A DNA stretch of 9,314 nucleotides from Chloroflexota bacterium (lineage in GTDB: Bacteria; Chloroflexota; Dehalococcoidia; SM23-28-2; RBG-16-64-32): assembly GCA_016190405.1 (NCBI GenBank), contig JACPQO010000098.1, positions 1 to 9,314 of the forward strand, given 5' to 3'. Numbering within the stretch: the first letter of the stretch is position 1; each line of letters begins with the position of its first letter. The translations under genes and the position numbers were made by a program. A model generated the notes under the pieces. That model saw only the letters and a program-made list of their open reading frames with translations. It searched no databases and was not told the origin of the DNA. This document shows, one piece after another, positions 1 to 6,262 of this stretch.

Positions 1-284
1 ACCCTGTCGCCGTACCTGACCTGCCCGCTCTCGCTTATGATCTCCTTGACGCCTTCAGACACCCCGCCGACGATAAGGAAGATGATGACGGCGGTGACCA
101 GCGCCAGCAGGGCGATGGTGCCGTACTGGCGTCGGAGGAAAGCCATGGCGCCCTCGAAGATCATCGAGGCGACGTTCTGCATCTCGGGCGTGCCGGTGTC
201 GCGGCGCAGGACATCCCAGACCAGCCAGCCGGCGTAGAAGACCGCCGCCAGGCCGGCCACAGGTATAAGCCAGATTAGTTCCAT
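1..284 (-). CDS. hppA: Membrane-bound ion-translocating pyrophosphatase, N-terminal part (partial)
   Basis: This is the start of a membrane pyrophosphatase, which hydrolyses cytoplasmic pyrophosphate and pumps H+ or Na+ across the membrane. Only 94 codons are visible; the gene runs off the left edge, whereas the family is usually about 650-800 residues. A first membrane helix lies at residues 2-24 and a second at about 56-74. Between them the family signature is clear: GTPEMQNVAS (31-40), IFEGAMAFLRRQYGTIA (42-58), matching the usual pattern of EMQ-IA-EGA-AFL-RQY. The ATG at 284 is chosen because GGAGG lies 11 bases upstream (296-300) and the family homology begins at once. The pumped ion cannot be told because the deciding residues are further downstream. 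It appears to be transcribed alone from its own weak promoter. I see no defect in the visible part. Confidence 0.85.
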   Translation of the reverse strand, partial: MELIWLIPVAGLAAVFYAGWLVWDVLRRDTGTPEMQNVASMIFEGAMAFLRRQYGTIALLALVTAVIIFLIVGGVSEGVKEIISESGQVRYGDR

Positions 285-307
285 ATTTCACTAAACCTCC
301 GACGGGC

Positions 308-337
308 AGTCTAACAGAGGCCACGACATCCAATCAA
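308..337 (-). promoter_or_regulatory. Candidate sigma-70-type promoter for the pyrophosphatase gene
   Basis: On the minus strand, TTGATT (332-337; 4 of 6 to TTGACA) is followed after 18 bases by TAGACT (308-313; 4 of 6 to TATAAT). This would start a transcript near position 301, just before the GGAGG of the pyrophosphatase gene. It is only a motif match in the 126-base gap between two genes. Confidence 0.3.
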
Positions 338-410
338 GGATGAGTTCAGCGGCCCCGGGACCCATGCGGCGCTGGTCCTCCGGGGACTTCACGGGTGGGC
401 GGCAAGTTGC

Positions 411-1208
411 CTACCGTGGATATCGGGAGAAGTCAGGCTCGCGGCGCTCCAGGAAGGCGTTCTTCCCCTCGTCGGCCTCGCCGCTGGTGTACAGGTCAGG
501 CGCCAGCTCCTGGGTCCAGTGGCGCCGGGAGGCCTGGCGCAGGGGCTCGTACACGGTCCGGAAGGAGGCCTTGAGGATCTTCAGACAGCTGGGGCTCTTC
601 TGCATCAGCTCCGTGCACCACTTGTCGACCTCATCGTCCAGCTTGTCGTGGGGCACCACCACGTTGACCAGGCCCATCTCCCGCGCCTCTTGCGCCGAGT
701 AGCGGCGGCAGAGCATCCAGATCTCCTTGGCCTTCTTGGCCCCAACAACGTGGGTGAGGTAGGCGACGAAATAGCCGGCGGCGGGGCTGCCCACCCGCGG
801 CCCGACCTGGGCGAAGGTCGCTTTGTCAGAGGCGATAGTGAAGTCGCAGAAGTAGGCCAGATGGTTGCCGCCGCCCACTGCATAGCCGTTGACGCGGGCG
901 ATGACGGGCTTCATGCAGTCCTCGATGCCGGCGTGCGGGTCCATGGGCGCGGGGGCGGCCACGCCCTCGCGCTGTACCGATTGCAGCCAGCGGACGTCGC
1001 CGCCGGCGCAGAAGGCGCGCTCGCCGGCGCCGGTAATGACGATGACGCCGACCTCGGAGTCGGAGCAGGCGTCTTCCACGGCCTGGCGCATCTCGGTGAG
1101 GGTATCGCCGGTGAAAGAGTTCATCACTTGAGGGCGGTTGATGGTTATCCAGGCGGCTCCCCGGACGCGGTGGTGCTTCTGGTACAGGATGTCTTGAAAG
1201 TCGGGCAT
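411..1208 (-). CDS. Enoyl-CoA hydratase/isomerase (crotonase) family, MenB/BadI-like
   Basis: A crotonase-fold enzyme of 265 residues, acting in the cytoplasm on an acyl-CoA. Numbering from the ATG at 1220, the oxyanion-hole segments are AFCAGGD (69-75) and NGYAVGGGNHLA (111-122). The central QVGPRVGS (138-145), IWMLCRRYSAQEAREMGLVN (167-186), VVPHDKLDDEVDKW (188-201) and the C-terminal EGKNAFLERREPDF resemble dihydroxynaphthoyl-CoA synthase (MenB, menaquinone synthesis) and 2-ketocyclohexanecarboxyl-CoA hydrolase (BadI, anaerobic benzoate degradation) more than ordinary beta-oxidation hydratases. I recall those families as having GS-(F/V)-D-x-GYG here; this protein has GSPAAGY, so the Asp and last Gly are replaced, and the substrate is uncertain. 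Start choice: the ATG at 1208 is preceded by GGAGGAGG, whereas the ATG at 1220, 12 bases upstream, has no Shine-Dalgarno and itself forms part of that motif. No other menaquinone or benzoate gene is nearby. Confidence 0.85.
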   Translation of the reverse strand: MPDFQDILYQKHHRVRGAAWITINRPQVMNSFTGDTLTEMRQAVEDACSDSEVGVIVITGAGERAFCAGGDVRWLQSVQREGVAAPAPMDPHAGIEDCMKPVIARVNGYAVGGGNHLAYFCDFTIASDKATFAQVGPRVGSPAAGYFVAYLTHVVGAKKAKEIWMLCRRYSAQEAREMGLVNVVVPHDKLDDEVDKWCTELMQKSPSCLKILKASFRTVYEPLRQASRRHWTQELAPDLYTSGEADEGKNAFLERREPDFSRYPR

Positions 1209-1210
1209 GG

Positions 1211-1218
1211 CCTCCTCC
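1211..1218 (-). promoter_or_regulatory. Ribosome binding site deciding the crotonase start
   Basis: GGAGGAGG lies immediately before the ATG at 1208, with 2-5 bases of spacing depending on register. Because it overlaps the alternative ATG at 1220, it favours the shorter protein of 265 residues. Confidence 0.6.
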
Positions 1219-1250
1219 ATTTGACGTACGCGTTAGGGTTTGCGGGCGCG

Positions 1251-1259
1251 ATTATAGCA
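1251..1259 (-). promoter_or_regulatory. Extended -10 promoter for the crotonase gene
   Basis: The minus strand reads TGC-TATAAT (1259 down to 1251): a perfect -10 hexamer with the TGn extension. No good -35 box lies at the usual 16-18 base distance, which is typical of extended -10 promoters. Transcription would start near 1244, giving a leader of about 36 bases before the ATG at 1208. The A/T-rich hexamer stands out in GC-rich surroundings. Confidence 0.6.
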
Positions 1260-1278
1260 CAAGGGGAGGCTCAAGAAG

Positions 1279-1310
1279 TAGGAGGTAGGAGGTATGAGGT
1301 AGGAGGTAGG
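1279..1310. repeat. Short tandem repeat of heptamer TAGGAGG
   Basis: Four and a half head-to-tail copies of TAGGAGG (1279, 1286, 1293 as TATGAGG, 1300, and a partial copy at 1307). It lies between the crotonase promoter and tRNA-Glu, in about 190 bases without a gene. G-rich GGAGG-like words continue to about 1368. Function unknown; it looks like an intergenic micro- or minisatellite. Confidence 0.7.
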
Positions 1311-1314
1311 TCTG

Positions 1315-1397
1315 GAAGTTGGAGATTGGAAGGTGGAGGCTGGAAAAGCGTGGCAGGGAGGGGGAGGTCCAACCTCCAACCTCTAGTCTCCAACCTC
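1315..1397. repeat. Imperfect inverted repeat of 28-base arms between tRNA-Glu and crotonase gene
   Basis: The arm 1315-1342 and the reverse complement of 1370-1397 agree at 22 of 28 positions, with a 27-base loop. Read as RNA on either strand, two of the six mismatches become G-U pairs. It sits 18 bases downstream of the encoded CCA end of tRNA-Glu, so it would form at the 3' side of the tRNA transcript. No U-tract follows it, so it is not a classical terminator. Each arm is built from degenerate GGTTGGAG-like units. Confidence 0.6.
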
Positions 1398-1414
1398 AAA
1401 CCGCCCAAACGGCG

Positions 1415-1491
1415 TGGTGCCCCCGGCGGGATTCGAACCCGCGGTTTCCGCCTTGAAAGGGCGGCGTCCTGGGCCTCTAGACGACGGGGGC
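1415..1491 (-). tRNA. tRNA-Glu (anticodon UUC), CCA end encoded
   Basis: The minus strand folds into a standard cloverleaf. The acceptor stem pairs GCCCCCG (1491-1485) with CGGGGGC (1425-1419), discriminator A and encoded CCA at 1417-1415. The D arm contains GTCTAGAGGCCCAGGAC, very like other bacterial tRNA-Glu. The anticodon stem is CCGCC/GGCGG around the loop CTTTCAA, giving anticodon UUC, which reads GAA and GAG. The T arm is GCGGG-TTCGAAT-CCCGC. It supplies Glu-tRNA for translation and, in bacteria with the C5 route, for haem synthesis. It stands alone, with no second tRNA beside it. I looked for an integrated element using it as an attachment site and saw none. Confidence 0.95.
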
Positions 1492-1563
1492 CCTAGTGCA
1501 TTCTAGGCGAGCTACAGGACGGGGGGCAAACCAGGGAGCCACAGGCGCAGGCAGAGAGCGCGG

Positions 1564-3369
1564 CTACTGCTGTGCCCCTGGAATGATGGACCGCTGGTCC
1601 AGGACGCGGATGTACGTCGCCTCCAGCGTGCCATCGCCGCCTTGCTGGCCCCAGACCAGAGCCCGGGCGCCTACGATCGGGTCGCCGGAGACCTTCGCCG
1701 CCTGCCCCACGTGGACCCGCGCGAAGCCCACCGTCCAGGTGTCGCCGTCCACAGCGCCGACCAGGCCTAGAAGCTGGACGGGGCGGTCGTCTCCGGGCGA
1801 TTCGAGCACGATCGCCCGCTGTCCCACCAGGCGTTTGTCCTGCCGGCTCGCCTCGATGGCTACCAGACTGCCTACGGCCGGCGTCTCCGCCCCCTGGTTG
1901 GGCTCCACCGCCAGGCCGCTGACCAGCCAGATGCCCTGTCTCTGGCCCTGGAAGACCCCCGTAAGGTGAATCGACTGGGGCTGCGCGTCGGCGGCCAGGA
2001 TGACAACGCGCTCGGCGATGAGCTTTCCACCCTGGCTCACCCCCTCCACCCGCGCCCGCGCGCCGGCCTTGACGGCGCCGGCCTGGGCGTCCACCGTCGT
2101 GGAGGCGGTGATCTCGAAGGTCTGCCCCCCGATGATCCACTGGTTGGTGCTTCCCTGGGCGTTGACATCCCCCTCGATAGCGCCCTCGTAGGCCAGAGCC
2201 GGCGCGCTGGTCACCCCCTCGGTTTGGGCCGGCTCAACGGTCGAAGCCACCGCTCCCCCGGCCCCGCCGCTGACTGTGATCTGGACCCGCTGTCCCTCCT
2301 GGACCTTAAGGTGCAGCAGGGTCTGCGGTGTGATGGCGATCCTCTGGCCTGCCACCATGATCTCGGTGTCCGTCACCTTGTCCACGGCGCCGGAGACGAC
2401 TGTGCCCGCGTCCGGCAGACTGGGCGCGATGGTGGAGAGGTTGAGGGCGTGCAGGCGCCCGTTCGCCCCGCGAGCGGCGACCACTTTGGCGGTTTGGCCG
2501 GAGGCCAGTTGAGGCCCGAACGTCCGCTCGTCGACGCTCACCTCTACGCCGCCGATGAGCCAGACCCCATCCGTGACGGGGTCTGCCAGTCCCGAGATGT
2601 TCAGCACCCCGCCGGCCAGGTCCTCCGGATCGATAGCCACGGCGGCGCCGGAGGTGCCGAGCCGGGTGTTGTGGAGGGTGGTCACTGCCTCGGCGTACTC
2701 GCCGCGGGCTGATTCGGAGATTTCGTCCCACAGGGCCAGCAGAAGGTTCTCCTGCGCCTCCGACTGCTGGAGCATCCTGGCGCGCAGGGCTGTCTCCTGC
2801 GGCATGCCGGCAAGGATATCGGCCGCCCTTTCGTTGCGATCGCGGAGGGCGGAGAGCACGTTGCCGGAGACAGGCTTGCCCCGCTGGATGAGGGCCAGTA
2901 TCTCGTCGGTGCGTTCGCCGGACTGGTCCAGGAGGATGTCGGCCTTATCGGCGTCGTCGAAGACGAACCAGAGGCGGGCGTCCTCCGAGGCCAGCTTGAC
3001 GCGATAAAGCGGGCTGTCCGGAAGGCTATCCTGGGCGGCGTAGACCGTGCCGCCCCCGGCGGCCAGCAGGGCCAGCAGCAGGGAAGCGACGATGGCCGCC
3101 GGGCGGAGCCAGGTCATCTGCCCGCGGGGCCGGCGGCGGCCCTGCCGCAGGTCGGACGCTCGCTGGCGGACCACCTCCCAGGCCGTCTGCTGCGCCGAGG
3201 GCCGGGGCGCCACCCGCGGGGTGCGGGCAGCGCCTTGGGCTAGAAGAAGGAGGGGCCGCAATCGCTCGGCCTGCCTGGGGTAGCGCGACAGGCACGCCTC
3301 CACGCTTTCGCCCTGCTGCAGAGCGGTCAAGCACTCGTTCAGGATCGAGCGGAAGCTCCTGATGCGCAC
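1564..3369 (-). CDS. Membrane-anchored DUF5667/DUF5666-type protein, probable anti-sigma factor or sensor
   Basis: A 601-residue protein directly behind the ECF sigma gene, probably its regulator (inference from position and architecture). Residues 8-50 hold ILNECLTALQQGE and CLSRYPRQAERLRPLLLLA, a cytoplasmic helical segment seen at the start of many Chloroflexota anti-sigma-like proteins. A single membrane helix follows at about 90-112. Residues 112-235 look like DUF5667 (AAQDSLPDSPLYRVKLASED, then charged helices). From about 252 to 590 there are about five beta-rich DUF5666-like units, each with a pattern such as W-I-I-G-G-x-x-F-x-I and a later G-x-x-x-x-V-x-G turn, centred near 270, 340, 413, 482 and 546. 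These would lie outside the membrane. The start is GTG at 3369, one base after the sigma gene's TAG, with AGGAGGAG (3384-3377) inside the end of the sigma gene, so translation is probably coupled. The partner and signal are unknown. Confidence 0.8.
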   Translation of the reverse strand: MRIRSFRSILNECLTALQQGESVEACLSRYPRQAERLRPLLLLAQGAARTPRVAPRPSAQQTAWEVVRQRASDLRQGRRRPRGQMTWLRPAAIVASLLLALLAAGGGTVYAAQDSLPDSPLYRVKLASEDARLWFVFDDADKADILLDQSGERTDEILALIQRGKPVSGNVLSALRDRNERAADILAGMPQETALRARMLQQSEAQENLLLALWDEISESARGEYAEAVTTLHNTRLGTSGAAVAIDPEDLAGGVLNISGLADPVTDGVWLIGGVEVSVDERTFGPQLASGQTAKVVAARGANGRLHALNLSTIAPSLPDAGTVVSGAVDKVTDTEIMVAGQRIAITPQTLLHLKVQEGQRVQITVSGGAGGAVASTVEPAQTEGVTSAPALAYEGAIEGDVNAQGSTNQWIIGGQTFEITASTTVDAQAGAVKAGARARVEGVSQGGKLIAERVVILAADAQPQSIHLTGVFQGQRQGIWLVSGLAVEPNQGAETPAVGSLVAIEASRQDKRLVGQRAIVLESPGDDRPVQLLGLVGAVDGDTWTVGFARVHVGQAAKVSGDPIVGARALVWGQQGGDGTLEATYIRVLDQRSIIPGAQQ

Positions 3370-3370
3370 G

Positions 3371-4000
3371 CTAGCGCTCCTCCTGGTACAGGACCTTGCG
3401 CAGGGAGGCGAGAGCGCGGTGCTGCAACGACTTGATCGCCCCCTCGCTGCGGCCCATGACGCGGCCCACCGAGCGGTTGTCGAACCCCTCGATGAACTTG
3501 AGGACGATGACCTGTCGCTGCTCGTCGGTGAGGTGCTTGAGGGCGACCTGGAGCTGGCCGCGCTCCAGCGCCCTTTCGGCCAGGGACTGAGGGTTGGCCA
3601 GGGTGCTGCTGAGGGTCTCGCTGAGGTCGACTTCGCCGCGACGCCGGCGGCGGCGGTGCAGGTCGATGAGCCGGTTGCGGGCGATGCGAAACACCCAGGC
3701 GCCGAAAGGCAGCCCCTTGAACCGGTAGCCCTTTATGGATTCGAGCAGTTTCAGCATGACATCAGAGGCCAGGTCCTCGGCGGCCTGGACATCGCCCAGT
3801 TGCATGAAAGCGTAGTTGTAGATCTTGGGGTAGTAGACCTGGTACAGGGCTTCCAGGGCAGCCTCGTCGTACTGCTGGGCCTGGCGTACCAGGTCCCACT
3901 CTCTCAGGACCTCGGCGCTGGTGGCTGCCGCCGTCGGCTCAGCGGCTGGCGCTACGTGCTGAGGACTATCGAGAGGGCTTGTCAAGGCTATCGCCCACAT
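3371..4000 (-). CDS. ECF-type RNA polymerase sigma factor
   Basis: A sigma-70 family factor of the extracytoplasmic-function class (209 residues, normal length), directing RNA polymerase to a small set of promoters. Region sigma-2 spans about 50-118: LYQVYYPKIYNYAF, AAEDLASDVMLKLLESI (73-89) for core and -10 contacts, then FGAWVFRIARNRLIDLHRR (99-117). Region sigma-4 spans about 157-205: LTDEQRQVIVLKFIEGF, then the helix-turn-helix VGRVMGRSEGAIKSLQHRAL that reads the -35 element. The first 30 residues are Ala/Pro-rich and not conserved, so the true start could be later. The ATG at 4000 has no good Shine-Dalgarno, and a perfect inverted repeat ends 2 bases before it. The gene is followed after one base by the DUF5667 protein, a typical sigma/anti-sigma pair. 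Such pairs often control their own promoter. Confidence 0.92.
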   Translation of the reverse strand: MWAIALTSPLDSPQHVAPAAEPTAAATSAEVLREWDLVRQAQQYDEAALEALYQVYYPKIYNYAFMQLGDVQAAEDLASDVMLKLLESIKGYRFKGLPFGAWVFRIARNRLIDLHRRRRRRGEVDLSETLSSTLANPQSLAERALERGQLQVALKHLTDEQRQVIVLKFIEGFDNRSVGRVMGRSEGAIKSLQHRALASLRKVLYQEER

Positions 4001-4002
4001 GA

Positions 4003-4035
4003 CCGCACGTCCAACCTAACCAGTAGAACGTGCGG
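4003..4035. promoter_or_regulatory. Perfect 8-bp inverted repeat directly upstream of the sigma factor start
   Basis: CCGCACGT (4003-4010) and ACGTGCGG (4028-4035) are exact reverse complements separated by 17 bases. The nearer arm ends 2 bases before the ATG of the sigma gene. As RNA this would be a GC-rich hairpin whose loop holds the only G-rich stretch that could serve as a ribosome site (GGTTAGG). As DNA it could be an operator with arm centres 25 bases apart. It lies in the 74-base gap after the 65-residue gene. There is no T-tract after it on the minus strand, so it does not look like an ordinary terminator. Confidence 0.6.
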
Positions 4036-4074
4036 CGATACGCCAGGATACGGCCGGGGGTCATTCGGGAGCCG

Positions 4075-4272
4075 TTACTCCTCTCCCGAGAGGCCGAGCA
4101 GGCGCCGCCGGGCCTGGTCGTAGCGCACCTTGGCGCGGGCCTCGCGGTTCAGGAGACCTTTGAGCTTAGGGGGGTCCATCTTCTCGCCTTGGAGCAGGAC
4201 CCTGTGCAGCGCCTGGAGCTGCTCCTGCCAGGCCTCGAAGGACTCGACATATCCGCGCTTGATGTCTTCCAT
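4075..4272 (-). CDS. Small uncharacterised helical protein (65 residues)
   Basis: I do not recognise this family. The protein is short, highly charged and predicted mostly helical (EAWQEQLQALHRVLLQGEKM, then REARAKVRYDQARRRLLGL), with no membrane segment, signal peptide or cysteine. Codons are GC3-rich like the neighbouring genes, which supports a real gene. The ATG at 4272 lies 3 bases after the TAA of the TPP enzyme, with no clear Shine-Dalgarno of its own, so it is probably translated by coupling. This fixed position suggests a partner or accessory to the TPP enzyme, but that is inference. It ends 74 bases before the ECF sigma start. Confidence 0.65.
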   Translation of the reverse strand: MEDIKRGYVESFEAWQEQLQALHRVLLQGEKMDPPKLKGLLNREARAKVRYDQARRRLLGLSGEE

Positions 4273-4275
4273 CGG

Positions 4276-5958
4276 TTACAGCCAGCGCGAGCGGATGTCG
4301 CCCTCGATGACGATGTCGACCAGCCGCGGCTCGTTCGCCTGCTGGGCCTCGCGGACGGCATCGCCGACCTCATCAGGGTGTTCGATGCGCGCGCCCTTGA
4401 CCCCGAAGGCGGCCGCGAGGCGCGAGAAGTCCAGCGGCGGATCGGTCAAGTCCATGGCCACGAACTGGCGCCCCACGGCGCCCTCTCCCAGGTACTCCAG
4501 CATGTTCAGCTTCAGGATGCGATAGCTGGCGTTGTTGGCGACGACCCAGGTGACGGGGATCTTGTGATGGGCCGCCGTCCACAGGGCCTGGATGGTGTAC
4601 AGCGCGGCGCCATCGCCGACGACCGAGAGGACGGGGCGGTCGGGACGGGCCAGCTTGATGCCGATGGGGTTGGGCAGGCCGGGACCGAGGCCGCCGCCGC
4701 TGGCCCGGTAGTGCGAGCCCGGCTCCGAGAAGCGGAGGTAGCGCATCAGGTAGCCCCCGGCGGTGATGGACTCGTCGAACAGTATGGTGCCCGGGGCCAG
4801 CGCTGCCGCCAGCTCGCTCATCATGCGGCCGGCGCTGATGGGGACGCTGTCCCAGCGGGCGCGGGCGGCGCCGTCGAAGGCCCGCATGAGCTGTTCCGAC
4901 ATGGTCTGAACGGCGGCGGCCCGCTGCTTGGCTGCCTCTCTCTGTTCCGCCGTGAGGGTCCGGTTGAGAGCGGCGACCAGGCCGGCCAGGGCCAGGCGAG
5001 GGTCGGCCAGGAGGCCCATCTGGATCGGCCAGTTCTTGCCGATCTCCGGGAGGTCGAGGTCGATGTGGATGACCGCCGCCTTCTCCGGGAACGGCGACTC
5101 GTCCAGCGGGAACAGGAGGGGCAGGACGGGAGTGCCGACCGCCAGAATGACATCGGCGCTGGAGAGCTGTCCCTTGAGCCCGGCCGCCGAGATGACGTTC
5201 AGGAGGCCAGCGTAGAGTGGGTGGTCGGAAGGGAAGGCGAGCTCCGCCGTGAACGAGGCGTGGACGCGGGCGCCCGTAGCCTCCGCCAGTTGGACCAGGT
5301 CGGTCTGGCCGCCGCTGGTAGCGACTCCGTCGCCGCAGATGATGACCGGCGACCTGGATTCGGCGAGAAGCCGCGCCACGCGCTCGATCGCCTCCGGGTC
5401 GGGCCGCACGCGGGTGTTGACGTACGAGGCAGGGGCGATTGTCGCGTCGGCCTCTTCGTCCATGAGGTTGGTGGGGACGGAGAGGAAGACCGGGCCCCGC
5501 GGCGGGTCCATGGCGACCTTGAAGGCGCGGCGCAGGAGGACAGGGATTTCGCTGGCGTCCTGAGCCTCGACGGCCCATTTGGTCAGCGGTTCGGCCAGCC
5601 GGACCAGGTCTCCGGCCAGGATGGGCTCCTGAGAGGCTCCCCGCTGGGGGTGCTGCCCGGCGTAGATGACCAGCGGTGTGCGGGCGCGGTAGGAGTTGTA
5701 TAGCATGCCCATGGCGTTGCCCAGGCCGGGCATGATGTGGAGCTGCACGAAGGCCGGCCGGCCGCCGGCGCGGGCGTAACCGTCGGCGACGCCGATGGCC
5801 ACGCTCTCGTGAAGGGCGAGGATGTACTGGAGCCGGGGGTAGTCCTGGAGGGCGTCCATGAAGGCCTGCTCGGTTGTTCCGGGGTTGCCGAAGACGTGGG
5901 CGACGCCCTCGGCGCTGAGCTGCTCCATCATGGCGTAGCGGCCGCTTAGCTTGGGCAT
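4276..5958 (-). CDS. Thiamine pyrophosphate enzyme, benzoylformate-decarboxylase-like
   Basis: A 560-residue TPP-dependent enzyme of the acetolactate synthase/2-oxo-acid decarboxylase superfamily, of normal length and full domain order. The pyrimidine-binding domain (about 1-165) has GNPGTTE (24-30), the catalytic Glu51 in LHESVAIGVADGYARAGG, and LHIMPGLGNAMG (73-84). The middle domain covers about 185-335. The pyrophosphate-binding domain (about 370-550) has GGGLGPGLPNPIGIKLA (421-437) and the metal motif GDG (448-450) to NN (475-476). The closest match I can recognise is benzoylformate decarboxylase, e.g. GQHPQRGA and PLTKWAVEAQDASEIP. His74 matches that enzyme's first active-site His, but its Ser26 is Thr here and the second His (281) appears to be replaced by hydrophobic residues (PVLPLLFPLD), so the substrate may differ. 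The ATG at 5958 has GGAGG 7 bases upstream. Acetolactate synthase is less likely because no small subunit follows. Confidence 0.85.
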   Translation of the reverse strand: MPKLSGRYAMMEQLSAEGVAHVFGNPGTTEQAFMDALQDYPRLQYILALHESVAIGVADGYARAGGRPAFVQLHIMPGLGNAMGMLYNSYRARTPLVIYAGQHPQRGASQEPILAGDLVRLAEPLTKWAVEAQDASEIPVLLRRAFKVAMDPPRGPVFLSVPTNLMDEEADATIAPASYVNTRVRPDPEAIERVARLLAESRSPVIICGDGVATSGGQTDLVQLAEATGARVHASFTAELAFPSDHPLYAGLLNVISAAGLKGQLSSADVILAVGTPVLPLLFPLDESPFPEKAAVIHIDLDLPEIGKNWPIQMGLLADPRLALAGLVAALNRTLTAEQREAAKQRAAAVQTMSEQLMRAFDGAARARWDSVPISAGRMMSELAAALAPGTILFDESITAGGYLMRYLRFSEPGSHYRASGGGLGPGLPNPIGIKLARPDRPVLSVVGDGAALYTIQALWTAAHHKIPVTWVVANNASYRILKLNMLEYLGEGAVGRQFVAMDLTDPPLDFSRLAAAFGVKGARIEHPDEVGDAVREAQQANEPRLVDIVIEGDIRSRWL

Positions 5959-5978
5959 GTGGGCTCCTCCGGCTGGAA

Positions 5979-6262
5979 GGATATCACAGGACGCGTAGCG
6001 AGAAGCGGAGCTGATCTGAGACGGACCTGTGCGGCCGGGGCGCCCACAAGCCTCAACCGCGAGGCGCGGCCGTTACTTGCGGCTCCCGCTGATCCAGCGC
6101 TGTGTTGGGGAGCGGTGTTTCCCATCCGTTAACCTTGGTTCAGGTAACGTAATTCCTGCATTGCGCGTCCTCCTATATAGGGGATTGAAAAAGCCTATGG
6201 CGCGCCTTGCGGTCGCTACCAAAGTAAGAGGTGGACGGCGGCTGGAAGCCGGGGGAGGGCCG
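5979..6262. other. Divergent intergenic region, about 280 bases
   Basis: This region separates the minus-strand TPP enzyme from the plus-strand hydrolase and must hold promoters for both. I see an imperfect inverted repeat CGTTAACC (6127-6134) and GGTAACG (6143-6149) with one bulged base, and an A/T-rich TATATA (6174-6179) that could be a -10 box for the hydrolase, but no matching -35. An open frame in phase with the hydrolase extends back to 6029, but its codons (AAA GTA AGA GGT and similar) are unlike the coding style of the neighbours. Confidence 0.4.

Noticed and set aside
353..385. CCCCGG (353-358) and CCGGGG (380-385) as a terminator after the crotonase gene
   Set aside because: Only 6 base pairs with a 21-base loop and no U-tract on the minus strand; expected by chance in GC-rich DNA.
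519..1496. A 325-codon plus-strand open frame over the crotonase gene and into the tRNA
   Set aside because: Antisense of a clear crotonase; its end translates the repeat block and the tRNA gene, which rules out a real protein.
1492..1507. CCTAG-N6-CTAGG inverted repeat next to the tRNA 5' end as an integration site
   Set aside because: The stem is only 5 bp, there is no matching direct repeat of the tRNA end elsewhere in the window, and no integrase is present.
4030..5703. A 557-codon open frame on the plus strand opposite the TPP enzyme
   Set aside because: It is the antisense mirror of a GC3-rich gene. The protein is low-complexity Gly/Arg/Asp/Val without any family motif, while the minus strand gives a full conserved enzyme.
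6181..6190. GGGATTGAAA, like the 3' end of many CRISPR repeats, in a window with cas debris
   Set aside because: Only one copy is seen, with no second repeat at spacer distance and no dyad typical of a repeat, so it is not an array.
6029..6262. Longer N-terminus for the alpha/beta hydrolase
   Set aside because: No homology-like residues, low GC3 codons and no Shine-Dalgarno at the ATGs at 6029 or 6197; GTG 6263 has a strong one. Not fully excluded.
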